The notes beneath the pieces are model-generated. The model was given only the letters and a program-made list of their open reading frames with translations, had not been told where the DNA came from and searched no databases. Below are positions 41,743 through 50,259 of a stretch of 60,963 nt of DNA, in pieces. Every line of letters starts with the position of its first letter. The first letter of the stretch is position 1. Both the position numbers and the translations under genes were made by a program. Source of the DNA: Burkholderiales bacterium (GTDB lineage Bacteria > Pseudomonadota > Gammaproteobacteria > Burkholderiales > Burkholderiaceae_C); NCBI GenBank assembly GCA_029268225.1, contig JAJUGJ010000018.1, forward strand, positions 1 through 60,963, written 5' to 3'.

Positions 41743-42046
41743 ACGTTTCCTTGAGTGGCATTTCGCCTTCGGTGCCAATTTCCTGGGTGCGTCAGTGCAC
41801 ATGTGTCATGGCTGATTGGGTTTGTCACCAACTGATCGCTGCCTCAAATACTGAGGAGATCATTCGCCCACGTGAAGGTTTTCCATGTCGTCACGATGGC
41901 GGTCGAATGGCGTGCCACGCCACACACGCAATCGTGATTTCATGACGGCACTTGATGGCAGCAAATCGGTTTGACTGGCGGTCAGTCTAGAAACCGAACC
42001 TGAGGCGAAGCTGAGGACCAGGAAAATCGGTCAAGACGTGAGCAAC
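41743..42046. other. Upstream region of the cytochrome/flavoprotein unit
   Basis: 304 nt without a supportable gene, between the cytochrome start and the 3' end of the AraC-type gene. It contains the nested palindrome 41891-41937 and a bulged hairpin, GGTTTGACTG (41968-41977) with CAGTC-tag-AAACC (41983-41995), which could mark the end of the AraC transcript. No confident promoter boxes were found; a sigma-54 match was tested and rejected. Confidence 0.6.
41891..41937. promoter_or_regulatory. Nested palindrome upstream of cytochrome gene
   Basis: An inner perfect 15-bp palindrome, TGGCGTGCCACGCCA (41908-41922), is framed by outer arms TCACGAT (41891-41897) and ATCGTGA (41931-41937), with 10 and 8 nt between. 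It lies about 150 nt before the cytochrome start. Two concentric dyads suggest an operator for a dimer or tetramer, or a cruciform-like structure. Confidence 0.45.
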
Positions 42047-42979
42047 TTACGCGTCGCTCGCTCCTGTCTGCTGCCGCCACCCCGACGGCGACACCCCATG
42101 TGCCCGCTTGAACGCCTGGCTGAACGCCGCCTCGGAAGCGTAGCCCACCAGTTCCGCCACCTTGCCCACGGTCAGGGCGGTGCTGCCCAGGTGGCGCGCG
42201 GCCAGTCGCATCCGGTGACGTGTCAGGTAGGTCAGCGGCGGCTCGCCCACTACCTGGCTGAAGCGCTCGGCAAAGGCCGAGCGTGACAGGCAGGCATGTG
42301 CGGCCAACTCCGGCACGGTCCACGCGCGGCGTGGGTCGCGGTGGATCTGGGCCAGGGCGCTGGACAGGGCGCGGTCTTTGAGTGCCGCCAGCCAGTTGCC
42401 AGACCCCTCGGGCACGGATTCCACGTGGTCGCGGATGCATTCCATGAACAGGATGTCGCCCAGGCGGTTGATGATGGCCTGCTGTGCGGGGCGGGGGGTG
42501 GCCACCTCTTGCGCCAGAAATTGCAGACCGATCGCCAGCCACAGCGGGGGCGCCTCGCCCAGTCCACGCACATGCATCTCTGCGGGCAGGGCGGCGATCA
42601 AGGGTGCGGCCATGCCCACGTCAAAGCGCGCGTGACCGCTGATGAGGGTGCAGGCCACACCGCCGCCGCCATGCAACCGAGGCGTGTCATGTGCGCCTTG
42701 CGCCATGATGGGCAGCAGGTCGGCAGGCACGGCCAGGGTCTGTGGCTTGTCCTGGATACGGTGGGCGCAGCCGGCCGGCAGCACGAACAGGTCGCCGGTC
42801 TGGATCAAAGTGGGGGGCAGACCCTCGCGCATCAACCAGGCTTGCCCGCTGGTGACGATGTGAAAACTCGCCAGCCCCGGCGTGGCCAGGGACCAGGCCC
42901 AAGGCGCGGTGTTGTGAGTGGAGGCGAAGACGACGCCCTCGAAGTGCATGTCGTCCAGAATCAGGCTGAGCGTGTCCAT
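42047..42979 (-). CDS. AraC-family transcriptional regulator
   Basis: A 310-residue regulator: an N-terminal cupin-type ligand domain (about 1-190, with LILDDMHFEGVVF and GDLFVLPAGCAHRI) and a C-terminal pair of helix-turn-helix motifs (WTVPELAAHACLSRSAFAERF and VGKVAELVGYASEAAFSQAFKRAHGVSPSGWR). The ATG at 42979 starts just at the cupin domain; a start at 43069 would add 30 unconserved residues. It is divergent from alkB with a 219-nt shared upstream region, so it probably controls alkB in response to an alkane or a product. That is inference from position. Confidence 0.88.
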   Translation of the reverse strand: MDTLSLILDDMHFEGVVFASTHNTAPWAWSLATPGLASFHIVTSGQAWLMREGLPPTLIQTGDLFVLPAGCAHRIQDKPQTLAVPADLLPIMAQGAHDTPRLHGGGGVACTLISGHARFDVGMAAPLIAALPAEMHVRGLGEAPPLWLAIGLQFLAQEVATPRPAQQAIINRLGDILFMECIRDHVESVPEGSGNWLAALKDRALSSALAQIHRDPRRAWTVPELAAHACLSRSAFAERFSQVVGEPPLTYLTRHRMRLAARHLGSTALTVGKVAELVGYASEAAFSQAFKRAHGVSPSGWRQQTGASDA

Positions 42980-43165
42980 TGTCCCGCAGCATGCCACGGC
43001 ACGCGGCGCGAGCGTCTTGGCGAAAACGCCGCATGGCGGACGCCACCTATCGCTGATGCAGTTGTCCATACGGACTGCTGACGCAGGATCGGGTTTGCCC
43101 CGAGGCGCAGCCGGCGTCTGACAATGGTCGGGCGGAGGCGTGCGGATTCCTGCGACAGATCAATT

Positions 43166-43178
43166 TTCAGACACTGAA
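43166..43178. promoter_or_regulatory. Small inverted repeat before alkB
   Basis: TTCAG-ACA-CTGAA ends 20 nt before the alkB ATG, followed by the ribosome site AAGGAG (43188-43193). It may be part of an operator, but AraC-type proteins usually bind direct repeats, so its role is uncertain. Confidence 0.25.
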
Positions 43179-43198
43179 GCCATTCTAAGGAGTGCCTC

Positions 43199-44410
43199 AT
43201 GTCTCATGTTTCCTCTGCCCCCACCCCGGCGCCCGGTGCCGCCTGGTCGGATCCCAAGCGTTACCTCTGGCTGCTCGGCCCGGCTGTGCCGCTGATTGGC
43301 CTGGCCATGCTGGCCCTCTATGCGCAGACCCGCTCGGTGTGGGCGCTGTGGTTCGTCGTGATCCTGGTCCACGCCATCATTCCGGCGCTGGACTGGCTGT
43401 TTGGTGAAGACGCCGCCAACCCGCCCGAGGCTGCGCTGGCCGGTCTGGTGCAGGACCGCTATTACAGCTGGGTGCTGTATGCCTTCGTGCCGCTGCAACT
43501 GGCGGCCACCGTGGGCGGTGCCTGGCTGGCGGCCACGGGTGATCTGCCCTGGCATCACCTGCTGGGCCTGGCCATCAGCGTGGGCATGGTCAACGGCGTG
43601 GCCATCAACACCGCGCACGAACTCGGCCACAAGAAGGGCAAGCTGGACCGCTGGCTGGCGCGCATCTCGCTGGCACCCACCTTCTACGGGCACTTCTACG
43701 TCGAGCACAACCGTGGGCACCACAAGAACGTGTCCACTCCGGTTGACCCGGCCAGCTCGCGCATGGGCGAAACCTTCTGGGCCTTCTGGCCGCGCACCGT
43801 GGTCGGCAGCCTGCGCTCAGCCTGGCACCTGGAAGCCGAGCGCCTGGCCCGCTCTGGCAAGGGCGTGTGGAGCCTGTCCAACGAGAACCTGCAGTCCTGG
43901 TCCATGTCGGTGGTCTTGTGGGGCGCGGTGCTGGCCGTGTTCGGCTGGGTGGCCTTGCCCTTCCTGCTGATCCAGGCGGTGTACGGCTTCTCGCTGCTGG
44001 AGGTGGTGAACTACCTGGAGCACTACGGCCTGCTGCGCCGCACCTTGCCCGATGGCCGCGTGGAGCGCTGCATGCCCGAGCACTCGTGGAACAGCAACCA
44101 CATGGTGACCAATCTGTTCCTGTACCACCTGCAGCGCCACAGCGACCACCACGCCAACCCGACGCGCCATTACCAGGCCCTGCGCCATTTCGAAGAGAGC
44201 CCGCAGTTGCCCGCCGGCTATGCCGCGATGATCCTGCTGGCCTACTTCCCGCCGCTGTGGTTTGCCGTGATGGACAAGCGCGTGATCCGTCACTACCAGG
44301 GGGACCTGAGCCGCATCAACTGGTACGGCCCGCGCCGCAAGGCCCTGATGGCCAAGTATGCCGATGAGGCGGCTGCGCAGGCGAAGCGCGCGTCCATCCA
44401 GGGTGCTTGA
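43199..44410 (+). CDS. alkB: Alkane 1-monooxygenase AlkB
   Basis: Membrane di-iron hydroxylase that oxidises the terminal carbon of n-alkanes using electrons from rubredoxin. It has 403 residues and about six membrane helices. All histidine motifs are present: HELGHK (140-145), EHNRGHHKNV (169-178), NYLEHYGLLR (271-280) and LQRHSDHHANP (311-321). There is no fused rubredoxin or ferredoxin domain, and no rubredoxin gene is in the window, so electron partners lie elsewhere. AAGGAG precedes the ATG with good spacing. The gene is divergent from an AraC-type regulator, and its stop codon directly abuts the mtgA stop on the other strand (44410/44411). Confidence 0.93.
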   Translation: MSHVSSAPTPAPGAAWSDPKRYLWLLGPAVPLIGLAMLALYAQTRSVWALWFVVILVHAIIPALDWLFGEDAANPPEAALAGLVQDRYYSWVLYAFVPLQLAATVGGAWLAATGDLPWHHLLGLAISVGMVNGVAINTAHELGHKKGKLDRWLARISLAPTFYGHFYVEHNRGHHKNVSTPVDPASSRMGETFWAFWPRTVVGSLRSAWHLEAERLARSGKGVWSLSNENLQSWSMSVVLWGAVLAVFGWVALPFLLIQAVYGFSLLEVVNYLEHYGLLRRTLPDGRVERCMPEHSWNSNHMVTNLFLYHLQRHSDHHANPTRHYQALRHFEESPQLPAGYAAMILLAYFPPLWFAVMDKRVIRHYQGDLSRINWYGPRRKALMAKYADEAAAQAKRASIQGA

Positions 44411-45220
44411 TCAGGGCAGTTCGGCGTCGCGCATGCGGGCGGCAATGGTGCCCGCGCGGCCCATGACATAGCCCGAACGCGGCTGCTTCTCAAAGCGCTT
44501 GGGCGCGGGCAGCATCACCGCCAGACGTGCCGCCTGGATGGGGGCCAACTGGTCGGCATCGACCCGGAAGTAGTGGTGGGCAGCGGCCTCGGCGCCGAAC
44601 ACGCCTTCCCCCCATTCCACGTTGTTGAGGTAGAGCGTGAGGATGCGCTCCTTGCTGAGCAGGCCTTCGAGCATGAAAGTGATCAGCACCTCCTGGCCCT
44701 TGCGCAGGAAGTTGCGCTCCTTGCTCAGAAAGAGGTTCTTGGCCAGTTGCTGGGTGATGGTGGAGCCGCCGATCACCTTGGGCACCGCTTGTGCCGCGGC
44801 CGGCGGCGGTGGCGGGGTGCGGCCGCGCTTCAAGGCGCGCTGCACGGCCCGCTCATGGCGTGCCAGCGCGGCCTGTCGGGCGCGTTCGGCCCGTTCTTCT
44901 GCGCGGTTGTTTTTCTTCCAGGCGTTTTGCAGCGCCTCGAATTCGATGCCGGCGTGGTCCACGAAGTTGGCATCCTCCGAGGCGATCACGGCCCGCTTGA
45001 GGTGGTCCGAAATCTGGTCGGCGTCACGCCAACTCTGGCTCCAGAGCAGCGTGCCGGTGTCGGCCACGATGCGGCGCATCTCGCTGCGCTGGAAGGTGGT
45101 GGACTCGGGGTTGAGCACGGCCATCAGCGCCACGCGGCCCAGAAAGTAGAGCTGCAGGCTCAGGCCGGCCAGCACGATGAGGGCAAAGATGCGCCAGACG
45201 GCGCGCATCGGGGGGCGCAT
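44411..45220 (-). CDS. mtgA: Monofunctional peptidoglycan transglycosylase MtgA, with insertion
   Basis: GT51 enzyme that polymerises lipid II at the periplasmic face of the inner membrane. A 269-residue protein with one N-terminal membrane helix (about 8-33), catalytic Glu in VIASEDANFVDHAGIE, IGGSTITQQLAKNLFLS, RKGQEVLITFMLE and the second catalytic region NNVEWGEGVFGAEAAA. Between ALQNAWKKN and KVIGGSTI is a segment of about 40 residues, Arg/Ala/Glu-rich then a run of five prolines, much longer than usual. The ATG at 45220 is used; a TTG at 45229 is a possible alternative. Follows aroE after 15 nt in the same direction. Confidence 0.92.
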   Translation of the reverse strand: MRPPMRAVWRIFALIVLAGLSLQLYFLGRVALMAVLNPESTTFQRSEMRRIVADTGTLLWSQSWRDADQISDHLKRAVIASEDANFVDHAGIEFEALQNAWKKNNRAEERAERARQAALARHERAVQRALKRGRTPPPPPAAAQAVPKVIGGSTITQQLAKNLFLSKERNFLRKGQEVLITFMLEGLLSKERILTLYLNNVEWGEGVFGAEAAAHHYFRVDADQLAPIQAARLAVMLPAPKRFEKQPRSGYVMGRAGTIAARMRDAELP

Positions 45221-45235
45221 GTCGTTCAAACGCTT

Positions 45236-46102
45236 TCAGTGTGCAGCGGCGCCATCGACCAACGCGCGCATGGCCGCCAGCACGGGGGCGGTGTCCGGGC
45301 GCACGCCGCGCCACAAGGCAAACGATTCGGCCGCTTGTTCCACCAGCATGCCCAGACCATCGCGGGCCACGGCACCGTGGGCGCGGGCCCAGTCCAGGAA
45401 GGCCTGGGCGGCGGGGCCGTACATCATGTCCAGCGCCAGGCCGCCTGGCTTGAGCACCTCGGGGCCGACCGGGATGCCCCCCCCTGACAGGCTGGCAGCC
45501 GTGCCATTGATGAACACGTCGTAGGCTTGACCGGGCTCCTGCAACGAGCGTGCGCTCAGGTGCACGCCATGCTCGCGTGCCCACTCCGCATGGCGATCGA
45601 CCAGCGCCTGGGCCTTGTCGGCGGTGCGGTTGGCCACCACGATCTCGGCCGGGCGGGCTTCGATCAGCGGGCCCAGCACCCCGGCGCTGGCGCCACCGGC
45701 ACCCAGCAGCAGCACGCGCGCACCGGCCAGCGCCACGCCGGCGTTCACCGTGATGTCGCGCACCAGGCCCACGCCATCGGTGTTGTCGGCCAGCCAGCCG
45801 CCGTCGGCCGCGGCATCAAAGCGCAGGGTGTTGGCCGCCTGGGCCAGTTCGGCGCGTGGCGTGCGGCGCGCCGCCATTTCAAAGGCCTCGAACTTGAAGG
45901 GCACCGTCACGTTGCAGCCCTTGGCGCCGTCTTGCACAAAGCGGGTCAATGTGGCGGGGAAATCGTCGAGCGGGCACAGCAGGCGGTCGTAGACCATGGC
46001 CTGGCCGGTCTGCTGCGCAAACTGCGTGTGGATCAGGGGCGAGCGGCTGTGGGCGATCGGGTTGCCCGCGACGGCGTAGCGGTCAGGGTCGGTGGCGGTC
46101 AT
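45236..46102 (-). CDS. aroE: Shikimate dehydrogenase AroE
   Basis: Reduces 3-dehydroshikimate with NADPH in aromatic amino-acid synthesis. A 288-residue protein with the substrate motif [10 protein letters not shown], catalytic Lys70 in [16 protein letters not shown] with the paired Asp, the NADP loop [23 protein letters not shown], and [12 protein letters not shown]. The ATG at 46102 gives MTATDPDRY; the 24 in-frame residues upstream are a proline-rich run overlapping the tonB-like gene and unlikely to be translated. Part of the order RNB-tonB-aroE-mtgA. Confidence 0.95.
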   Translation of the reverse strand: MTATDPDRYAVAGNPIAHSRSPLIHTQFAQQTGQAMVYDRLLCPLDDFPATLTRFVQDGAKGCNVTVPFKFEAFEMAARRTPRAELAQAANTLRFDAAADGGWLADNTDGVGLVRDITVNAGVALAGARVLLLGAGGASAGVLGPLIEARPAEIVVANRTADKAQALVDRHAEWAREHGVHLSARSLQEPGQAYDVFINGTAASLSGGGIPVGPEVLKPGGLALDMMYGPAAQAFLDWARAHGAVARDGLGMLVEQAAESFALWRGVRPDTAPVLAAMRALVDGAAAH

Positions 46103-46118
46103 CGTGACAGGAGCAGGA

Positions 46119-47009
46119 TCAGGGGGCCGAGATGGGGGCGGCCTTTTCGGTGGTGGCTTCCATGCCGGCATCACGGGTGAAGCGGAAGCGCGAAGAAATC
46201 AGCAGCAGGTCGTTGCCCGCGCTGACCTCGGCCGGCACGGCGCCGAAGGGGCCGGCCTGCATGACGATGGCGCGGGCGCGCTTGTCGAGCAGGGCATTGC
46301 CGGAGCTTTGCAGCACGATGGCATCGACGACCTTGCCTTGGCGGTTGAGCCACACCTCCATCACCAACTCACCGTAAAGCTTCTGGCCTTTGTCGGTGGG
46401 AAAGTAGGTGGTGCCGGCGCGTTCCACCTGCGTGCGGAAGGCGCTGTAGTACAGGGCATCGACCGAGCGCAGGGTGGCTGGGCTGAGGTAGCGCTTTTTG
46501 GGGCGAGCGTTTTCGTCGTGGATGCGCTTTTCGATTTCGGCCAGCAGCTTGGTCAGTTGGCGGCGGCGTTCTTCCTCGGCGCGGCTCTGGTTGGTTTCGG
46601 CACGGTCGCGCGGCTGGGGCGGTGGCAGGGCCGCCAACTCCTGGCGGACCTGGGTGAGCAGGTTTTGCTGCTCGCGCTGCATCTGCTGGATCATGCGCGT
46701 GCTGTCTTCCATCGCATCGCCCAGGGTGGCGTCTTGCGAGGGGGGCAGGGGCGAGGTGGCGCGGCCCTTGTCGGCTTCACCGCCGCCCGCCAGGTTCTGC
46801 TGGGCCAGTGCCTGGGCCTTCTCCGGGGCTTCGTCGCTGGCCGCGTTCACCAGGATCACCTCCAGCGGCGTGTCCTTGAAGGTGCGGTTGAAGCCTTCCG
46901 GATCGACAAAGCGAAAACCCAGCAGGGCCACGTGCACCGCCACCGAGATCCCCAGGCAGATTTGCAGCAGGGTCAGGCGGCTCCACAGAGATCGAAGGCG
47001 GTCCAGCAT
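46119..47009 (-). CDS. TonB family C-terminal domain protein
   Basis: A 296-residue inner-membrane protein: one N-terminal membrane helix (about 15-32), a long periplasmic linker rich in Gln, Glu and Arg with coiled-coil character, and a C-terminal TonB-like domain ([38 protein letters not shown]). It may transmit energy to outer-membrane receptors or have a structural role; no exbB or exbD is nearby, so a dedicated TonB function is not shown. The ATG at 47009 is chosen; a GTG at 47018 is also in frame. The gene lies 16 nt before aroE. Confidence 0.85.
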   Translation of the reverse strand: MLDRLRSLWSRLTLLQICLGISVAVHVALLGFRFVDPEGFNRTFKDTPLEVILVNAASDEAPEKAQALAQQNLAGGGEADKGRATSPLPPSQDATLGDAMEDSTRMIQQMQREQQNLLTQVRQELAALPPPQPRDRAETNQSRAEEERRRQLTKLLAEIEKRIHDENARPKKRYLSPATLRSVDALYYSAFRTQVERAGTTYFPTDKGQKLYGELVMEVWLNRQGKVVDAIVLQSSGNALLDKRARAIVMQAGPFGAVPAEVSAGNDLLLISSRFRFTRDAGMEATTEKAAPISAP

Positions 47010-47049
47010 CCGGTGCACGTCCAGTTGTCAGCGTTCAGTTCAAGAGACC

Positions 47050-49110
47050 TCAGGCCGGGGCAGCGTCGCCCGTCGGGGCGTCGGCATCGCTCACGTCGAT
47101 GGCCAGGGTCAGCGGTCCTGCATTGTCGAGCACCTCTTCGTCGCCGTCGCCCTCGGTGTCACCCTCATCCGTGGTGCCGGGCTCGTCCAGTCGGGCGATC
47201 ACGCTGGCGTGCACGTCCAGGGTCAGCAAATCGACGCCCGTGACGCGTACCCGCACGCGGGCATGGCGTGGCAGGCTGTCGGCGCCGATGGCCTTGAAGA
47301 CCAGCGGCAGGCTGTCGGCGCGCACCAGGCCGTTGACCATGACGGCGCAGTCCAGTTCGGTGATGTCTTGCTGGCCCAGGTAGGTGAGGGTCCAGTAACG
47401 CTCCATGCTCGACTGGAAGCCGTTGTAGGTGCTGTAGGCCGTGTCGAAGTTGGAGATGACAGCAAACAGCTCGGCGTCCTTGGGCTTGAAGGGCGCGGCC
47501 AGCGCGGCGGTGCGGCCGTTCTTGGCGCACGCGACGATCTGCCACTGGTTGACCAGGTCCACATAGCGGCGCAGCGGCGAGGTGGCCCAGGTGTACTGCG
47601 CCACGCCCATGCCGGCGTGCGGCAGGGCCTTGGTGCTCATGCGCACCTTGATGCCGGGCTGCAGGCTGGCCTGGCTGCGGTAGATGCCGGGCACGCCGAC
47701 CTCGGCCAACATGCCACCCCAGGTGCTGTTGGCCAGGATCATCGCTTCGGCCACGATCAGGTCCAGCGGGGCGCCGCGTTGGCGCGTGCCGATCAGCACC
47801 TGCTCGACGCCCGTCGGCTCAATGCCGTCGCTCATCGTGTTGGTGCCGGCCTCGCTCACCAGCTTGAAGGTGTAGTCGGGGCGGTTGAAGTTCTCGGGCT
47901 TGCCGCGCACCACTTCGCGCTGTGCCTTGAGGTGCTTGGCCAGACGGAAGGCAAAGGCCAGTTCGGCCGCGTGCGCATAGGTTGCGGGCGCTTCGCCGGT
48001 CAGCGTCGGCTCGGTGATGACGCCGTCGAGCTGGTCGTGGCGCAGGTTCGAGACGATGGGCACGCGCTCCAGCTTGGTCTCGGTGGCCTGCACGGCCAGC
48101 GTGGCTTCGTCAAAGGTGACGTACAGCGACACGGCCGGGCAGTCGCGCCCTTCCTGCAGCGTGTAGGTTTGCACCACCTCGTCGGGCAGCATCGTGATCT
48201 TGTGGCCGGGCATGTAGACGGTGGACATGCGGCCGCGGGCCACGCCGTCGATCGGGCTGCCGGGCAGGATGGCCAGGCTGGGCGCCGCGATGTGGATGCC
48301 GAACACCACGGTGCCGCTGCCCAGGCCCTGCACGGACAGGGCGTCGTCGATCTCGGTGGTCATCGAGTCATCGATGGAGAAAGCCTGTGCGGCCGACACG
48401 GGCAGTTCGTCCTTGATCGGCGGCGCTTCCAGGGTCGGGAAACCGGTGCCCTTGGGGAAGTTCTCGAACAGGAAACGCTTCCAGTGGAACTGGTAGGGGC
48501 TGTCGATGGCGCCGGCGTCTTTCAGCAGGTCCAACGGGGCGCGCTGCGCCTGCTTGGCGGCCTCGACCACGGCCTTGTACTCGGCGCCGTTCTTGTCGGG
48601 CTTGAACAGGATCTTGTAGAGCTGGTCCTTGATGGGGGCCGGGCATTGGCCGCTGGCCAGCTCCTGCGCCCATTGCGCGATCTGCGCCGCGACCTGCTTT
48701 TTGCGCTCGATGGCGAGCAGGGCCTGCTTGAGGATGTCTTCGGGGGCCTTCTTGAAACGGCCCTTGCCGCGGCGGTGGAAGTAGTGTGGCGTTTCGAACA
48801 GGCGCATCAGCATGGCGGCCTGCTGCACGGCATCGGCGCTGTCGCTGAAGTACTCGCGGGCCAGCTCGTCAAAGCCAAAGTCTTCTTCGGGGGCCACTTC
48901 CCACACCAGGTCCACGTCGATGTCGGCGGCTTGCGCGACGGCCTGGGCGATCAGCTCGGCGGGCGCAGGCTTGGCGAACTTGAGCAGCACGTTGGCGGCT
49001 TTCACCTTCACGCGCTTGCCCGAATCCAGTTCGATCTGCATCGAACTGTCGGCTTCGGACATCACACGACCGGCCAAGAACTTGCCGGCGTCATCAAAAA
49101 GGGCAAACAT
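47050..49110 (-). CDS. RNB-domain 3'-5' exoribonuclease (RNase II family)
   Basis: A 686-residue RNase II/R-type enzyme. The RNB catalytic motif DDSMTTEIDDALSVQ (about 245-260) keeps the acidic residues that bind metal, and ATSPLRRYVDLVNQWQI is the second family signature. The N-terminal part (MFALFDDAGKFLAGRV) replaces the usual cold-shock domains with a short divergent one, and the C-terminal end has an S1-like region and a long acidic tail (DEGDTEGDGDEE). This divergent layout is typical of the copy beside aroE in Burkholderiales, distinct from canonical rnb or rnr. RNA substrate unknown. Confidence 0.9.
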   Translation of the reverse strand: MFALFDDAGKFLAGRVMSEADSSMQIELDSGKRVKVKAANVLLKFAKPAPAELIAQAVAQAADIDVDLVWEVAPEEDFGFDELAREYFSDSADAVQQAAMLMRLFETPHYFHRRGKGRFKKAPEDILKQALLAIERKKQVAAQIAQWAQELASGQCPAPIKDQLYKILFKPDKNGAEYKAVVEAAKQAQRAPLDLLKDAGAIDSPYQFHWKRFLFENFPKGTGFPTLEAPPIKDELPVSAAQAFSIDDSMTTEIDDALSVQGLGSGTVVFGIHIAAPSLAILPGSPIDGVARGRMSTVYMPGHKITMLPDEVVQTYTLQEGRDCPAVSLYVTFDEATLAVQATETKLERVPIVSNLRHDQLDGVITEPTLTGEAPATYAHAAELAFAFRLAKHLKAQREVVRGKPENFNRPDYTFKLVSEAGTNTMSDGIEPTGVEQVLIGTRQRGAPLDLIVAEAMILANSTWGGMLAEVGVPGIYRSQASLQPGIKVRMSTKALPHAGMGVAQYTWATSPLRRYVDLVNQWQIVACAKNGRTAALAAPFKPKDAELFAVISNFDTAYSTYNGFQSSMERYWTLTYLGQQDITELDCAVMVNGLVRADSLPLVFKAIGADSLPRHARVRVRVTGVDLLTLDVHASVIARLDEPGTTDEGDTEGDGDEEVLDNAGPLTLAIDVSDADAPTGDAAPA

Positions 49111-49227
49111 CGAAATGGAATCTCGCGAGGGTGGAAGCGTGATTGTCCCATCCCGAGGGCCCTGGCGTGTGTCCGGCTGAATCCAGCGCCTTGGGTGGAC
49201 GCTGAGGCGTCAACGGGGCAGGACGGT

Positions 49228-49836
49228 TCAGGCCTTGGGCGTGGGCAGGTTCAGCCATCCCAGGACGGTGGGCAGGCGGGTGGCGAAGTCGCTGATGGCG
49301 TGGTCGTTGCCGGGCAGTACGGTCAGCTGGGTGCCCAGGTAATGCGCGACCATCTCGCGCCAGTCCAGCACCTCGTCGCCTTCGGCCACCAGCACGTGGT
49401 AGCGCTCCGGCCGGGTGATGGGGTAGGGGGCCATCGCCTCGAACTCGGCGATGAATTCAGGGCGGAAGAAGAAGCGATCGGCCGGGTTGTGGAAGCTCGT
49501 TTGCTCGCCGATGTAACGGGCCAGGTCGCGCGCAGGCGCCACCGCCGGGTTGATAAGCAGGGCGCGGCAATCCAGTTCTTCGGCCAGCACGGTGGCATAA
49601 AAGCCACCCAGCGAGGAGCCGATCACCACCATGTCCTCGCGCGGCCAGTCCAGTGTCAGCGCCTTCAGTTCGGCCAGGGTGTCGGCCGGTGAGGGGGGCA
49701 GTTGCGGGCACACCCACGTCAGGTTATGGCCCTGCCGTTGCAGTTGCGCGATCGCACCGCCCAGCAACTGCGCCTTGGCCGACTGCGGGGAGGAGCGGAA
49801 GCCGTGCAGGTACAGCAGGTGGGTGGGGGCGTTCAT
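49228..49836 (-). CDS. YqiA/YcfP-type alpha/beta hydrolase
   Basis: A 202-residue single-domain hydrolase. LLYLHGFRSSPQSAKA at the start is the YqiA/UPF0227 signature, GSSLGG holds the likely nucleophile Ser75, and a late GNDHAISDF provides the histidine. YqiA of E. coli has esterase activity on short acyl esters; the physiological substrate is unknown. 117 nt separate it from the RNB gene downstream. Divergent from the DUF1840 gene with 42 nt between starts. Confidence 0.88.
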   Translation of the reverse strand: MNAPTHLLYLHGFRSSPQSAKAQLLGGAIAQLQRQGHNLTWVCPQLPPSPADTLAELKALTLDWPREDMVVIGSSLGGFYATVLAEELDCRALLINPAVAPARDLARYIGEQTSFHNPADRFFFRPEFIAEFEAMAPYPITRPERYHVLVAEGDEVLDWREMVAHYLGTQLTVLPGNDHAISDFATRLPTVLGWLNLPTPKA

Positions 49837-49878
49837 GGTGGGATACTCTAGAGCAAGTTTCGAAGAGGGGTCACCATC

Positions 49879-50211
49879 ATGTCCATCACGTTCAAATCCC
49901 AGGCCACGGGTGACCTGTTCATGCTACAGGTGCACGCCGAGGCCCTGCTCAAACTCCTGGGCAAGACGCCCGCCCCGCAAGGCATCCTCGAAGTCAAGGA
50001 CATGCCCGCGGCCTTGGCCACCTTGCGCGCTTTGACCGACGAGGTGCCTCAGGCGCCGGTGGTGGAGGACGAGGAGACCGGTGAGCGCCTGCCCCAGCCC
50101 GAACCCAAATTCGCCGATGAGCCGGTCAGCCTGCGCAAGCGCGCCTGGCCTCTGATCCAGATGATCGAGCGCGCGCAGGCGGCCGACAAGCCCATCGTCT
50201 GGGGCGTGTGA
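49879..50211 (+). CDS. DUF1840 protein
   Basis: A 110-residue soluble protein of the DUF1840 family, common in betaproteobacteria: ITFKSQATGDLFML at the start, HAEALLKLLGK, and a C-terminal LRKRAWPLIQMIERA. A central acidic, Pro-rich linker joins two helical parts. GAGGGGT precedes the ATG. No function is known. It lies 48 nt before the histidine phosphatase gene in the same direction. Confidence 0.85.
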   Translation: MSITFKSQATGDLFMLQVHAEALLKLLGKTPAPQGILEVKDMPAALATLRALTDEVPQAPVVEDEETGERLPQPEPKFADEPVSLRKRAWPLIQMIERAQAADKPIVWGV

Positions 50212-50259
50212 ACCGAGAGGGGATTGTGCGGCGCAGCATGAATGAGGCATCATCGCCCC

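Noticed and set aside
41900..41925. Sigma-54 promoter (TGGCACG...) on the minus strand before the cytochrome gene
   Set aside because: The -24 GG is present by virtue of the palindrome, but the -12 GC is missing at the required spacing.
41637..41945. Plus-strand ORF opposite the cytochrome start
   Set aside because: Antisense to the signal peptide region and palindrome; no protein-like features.
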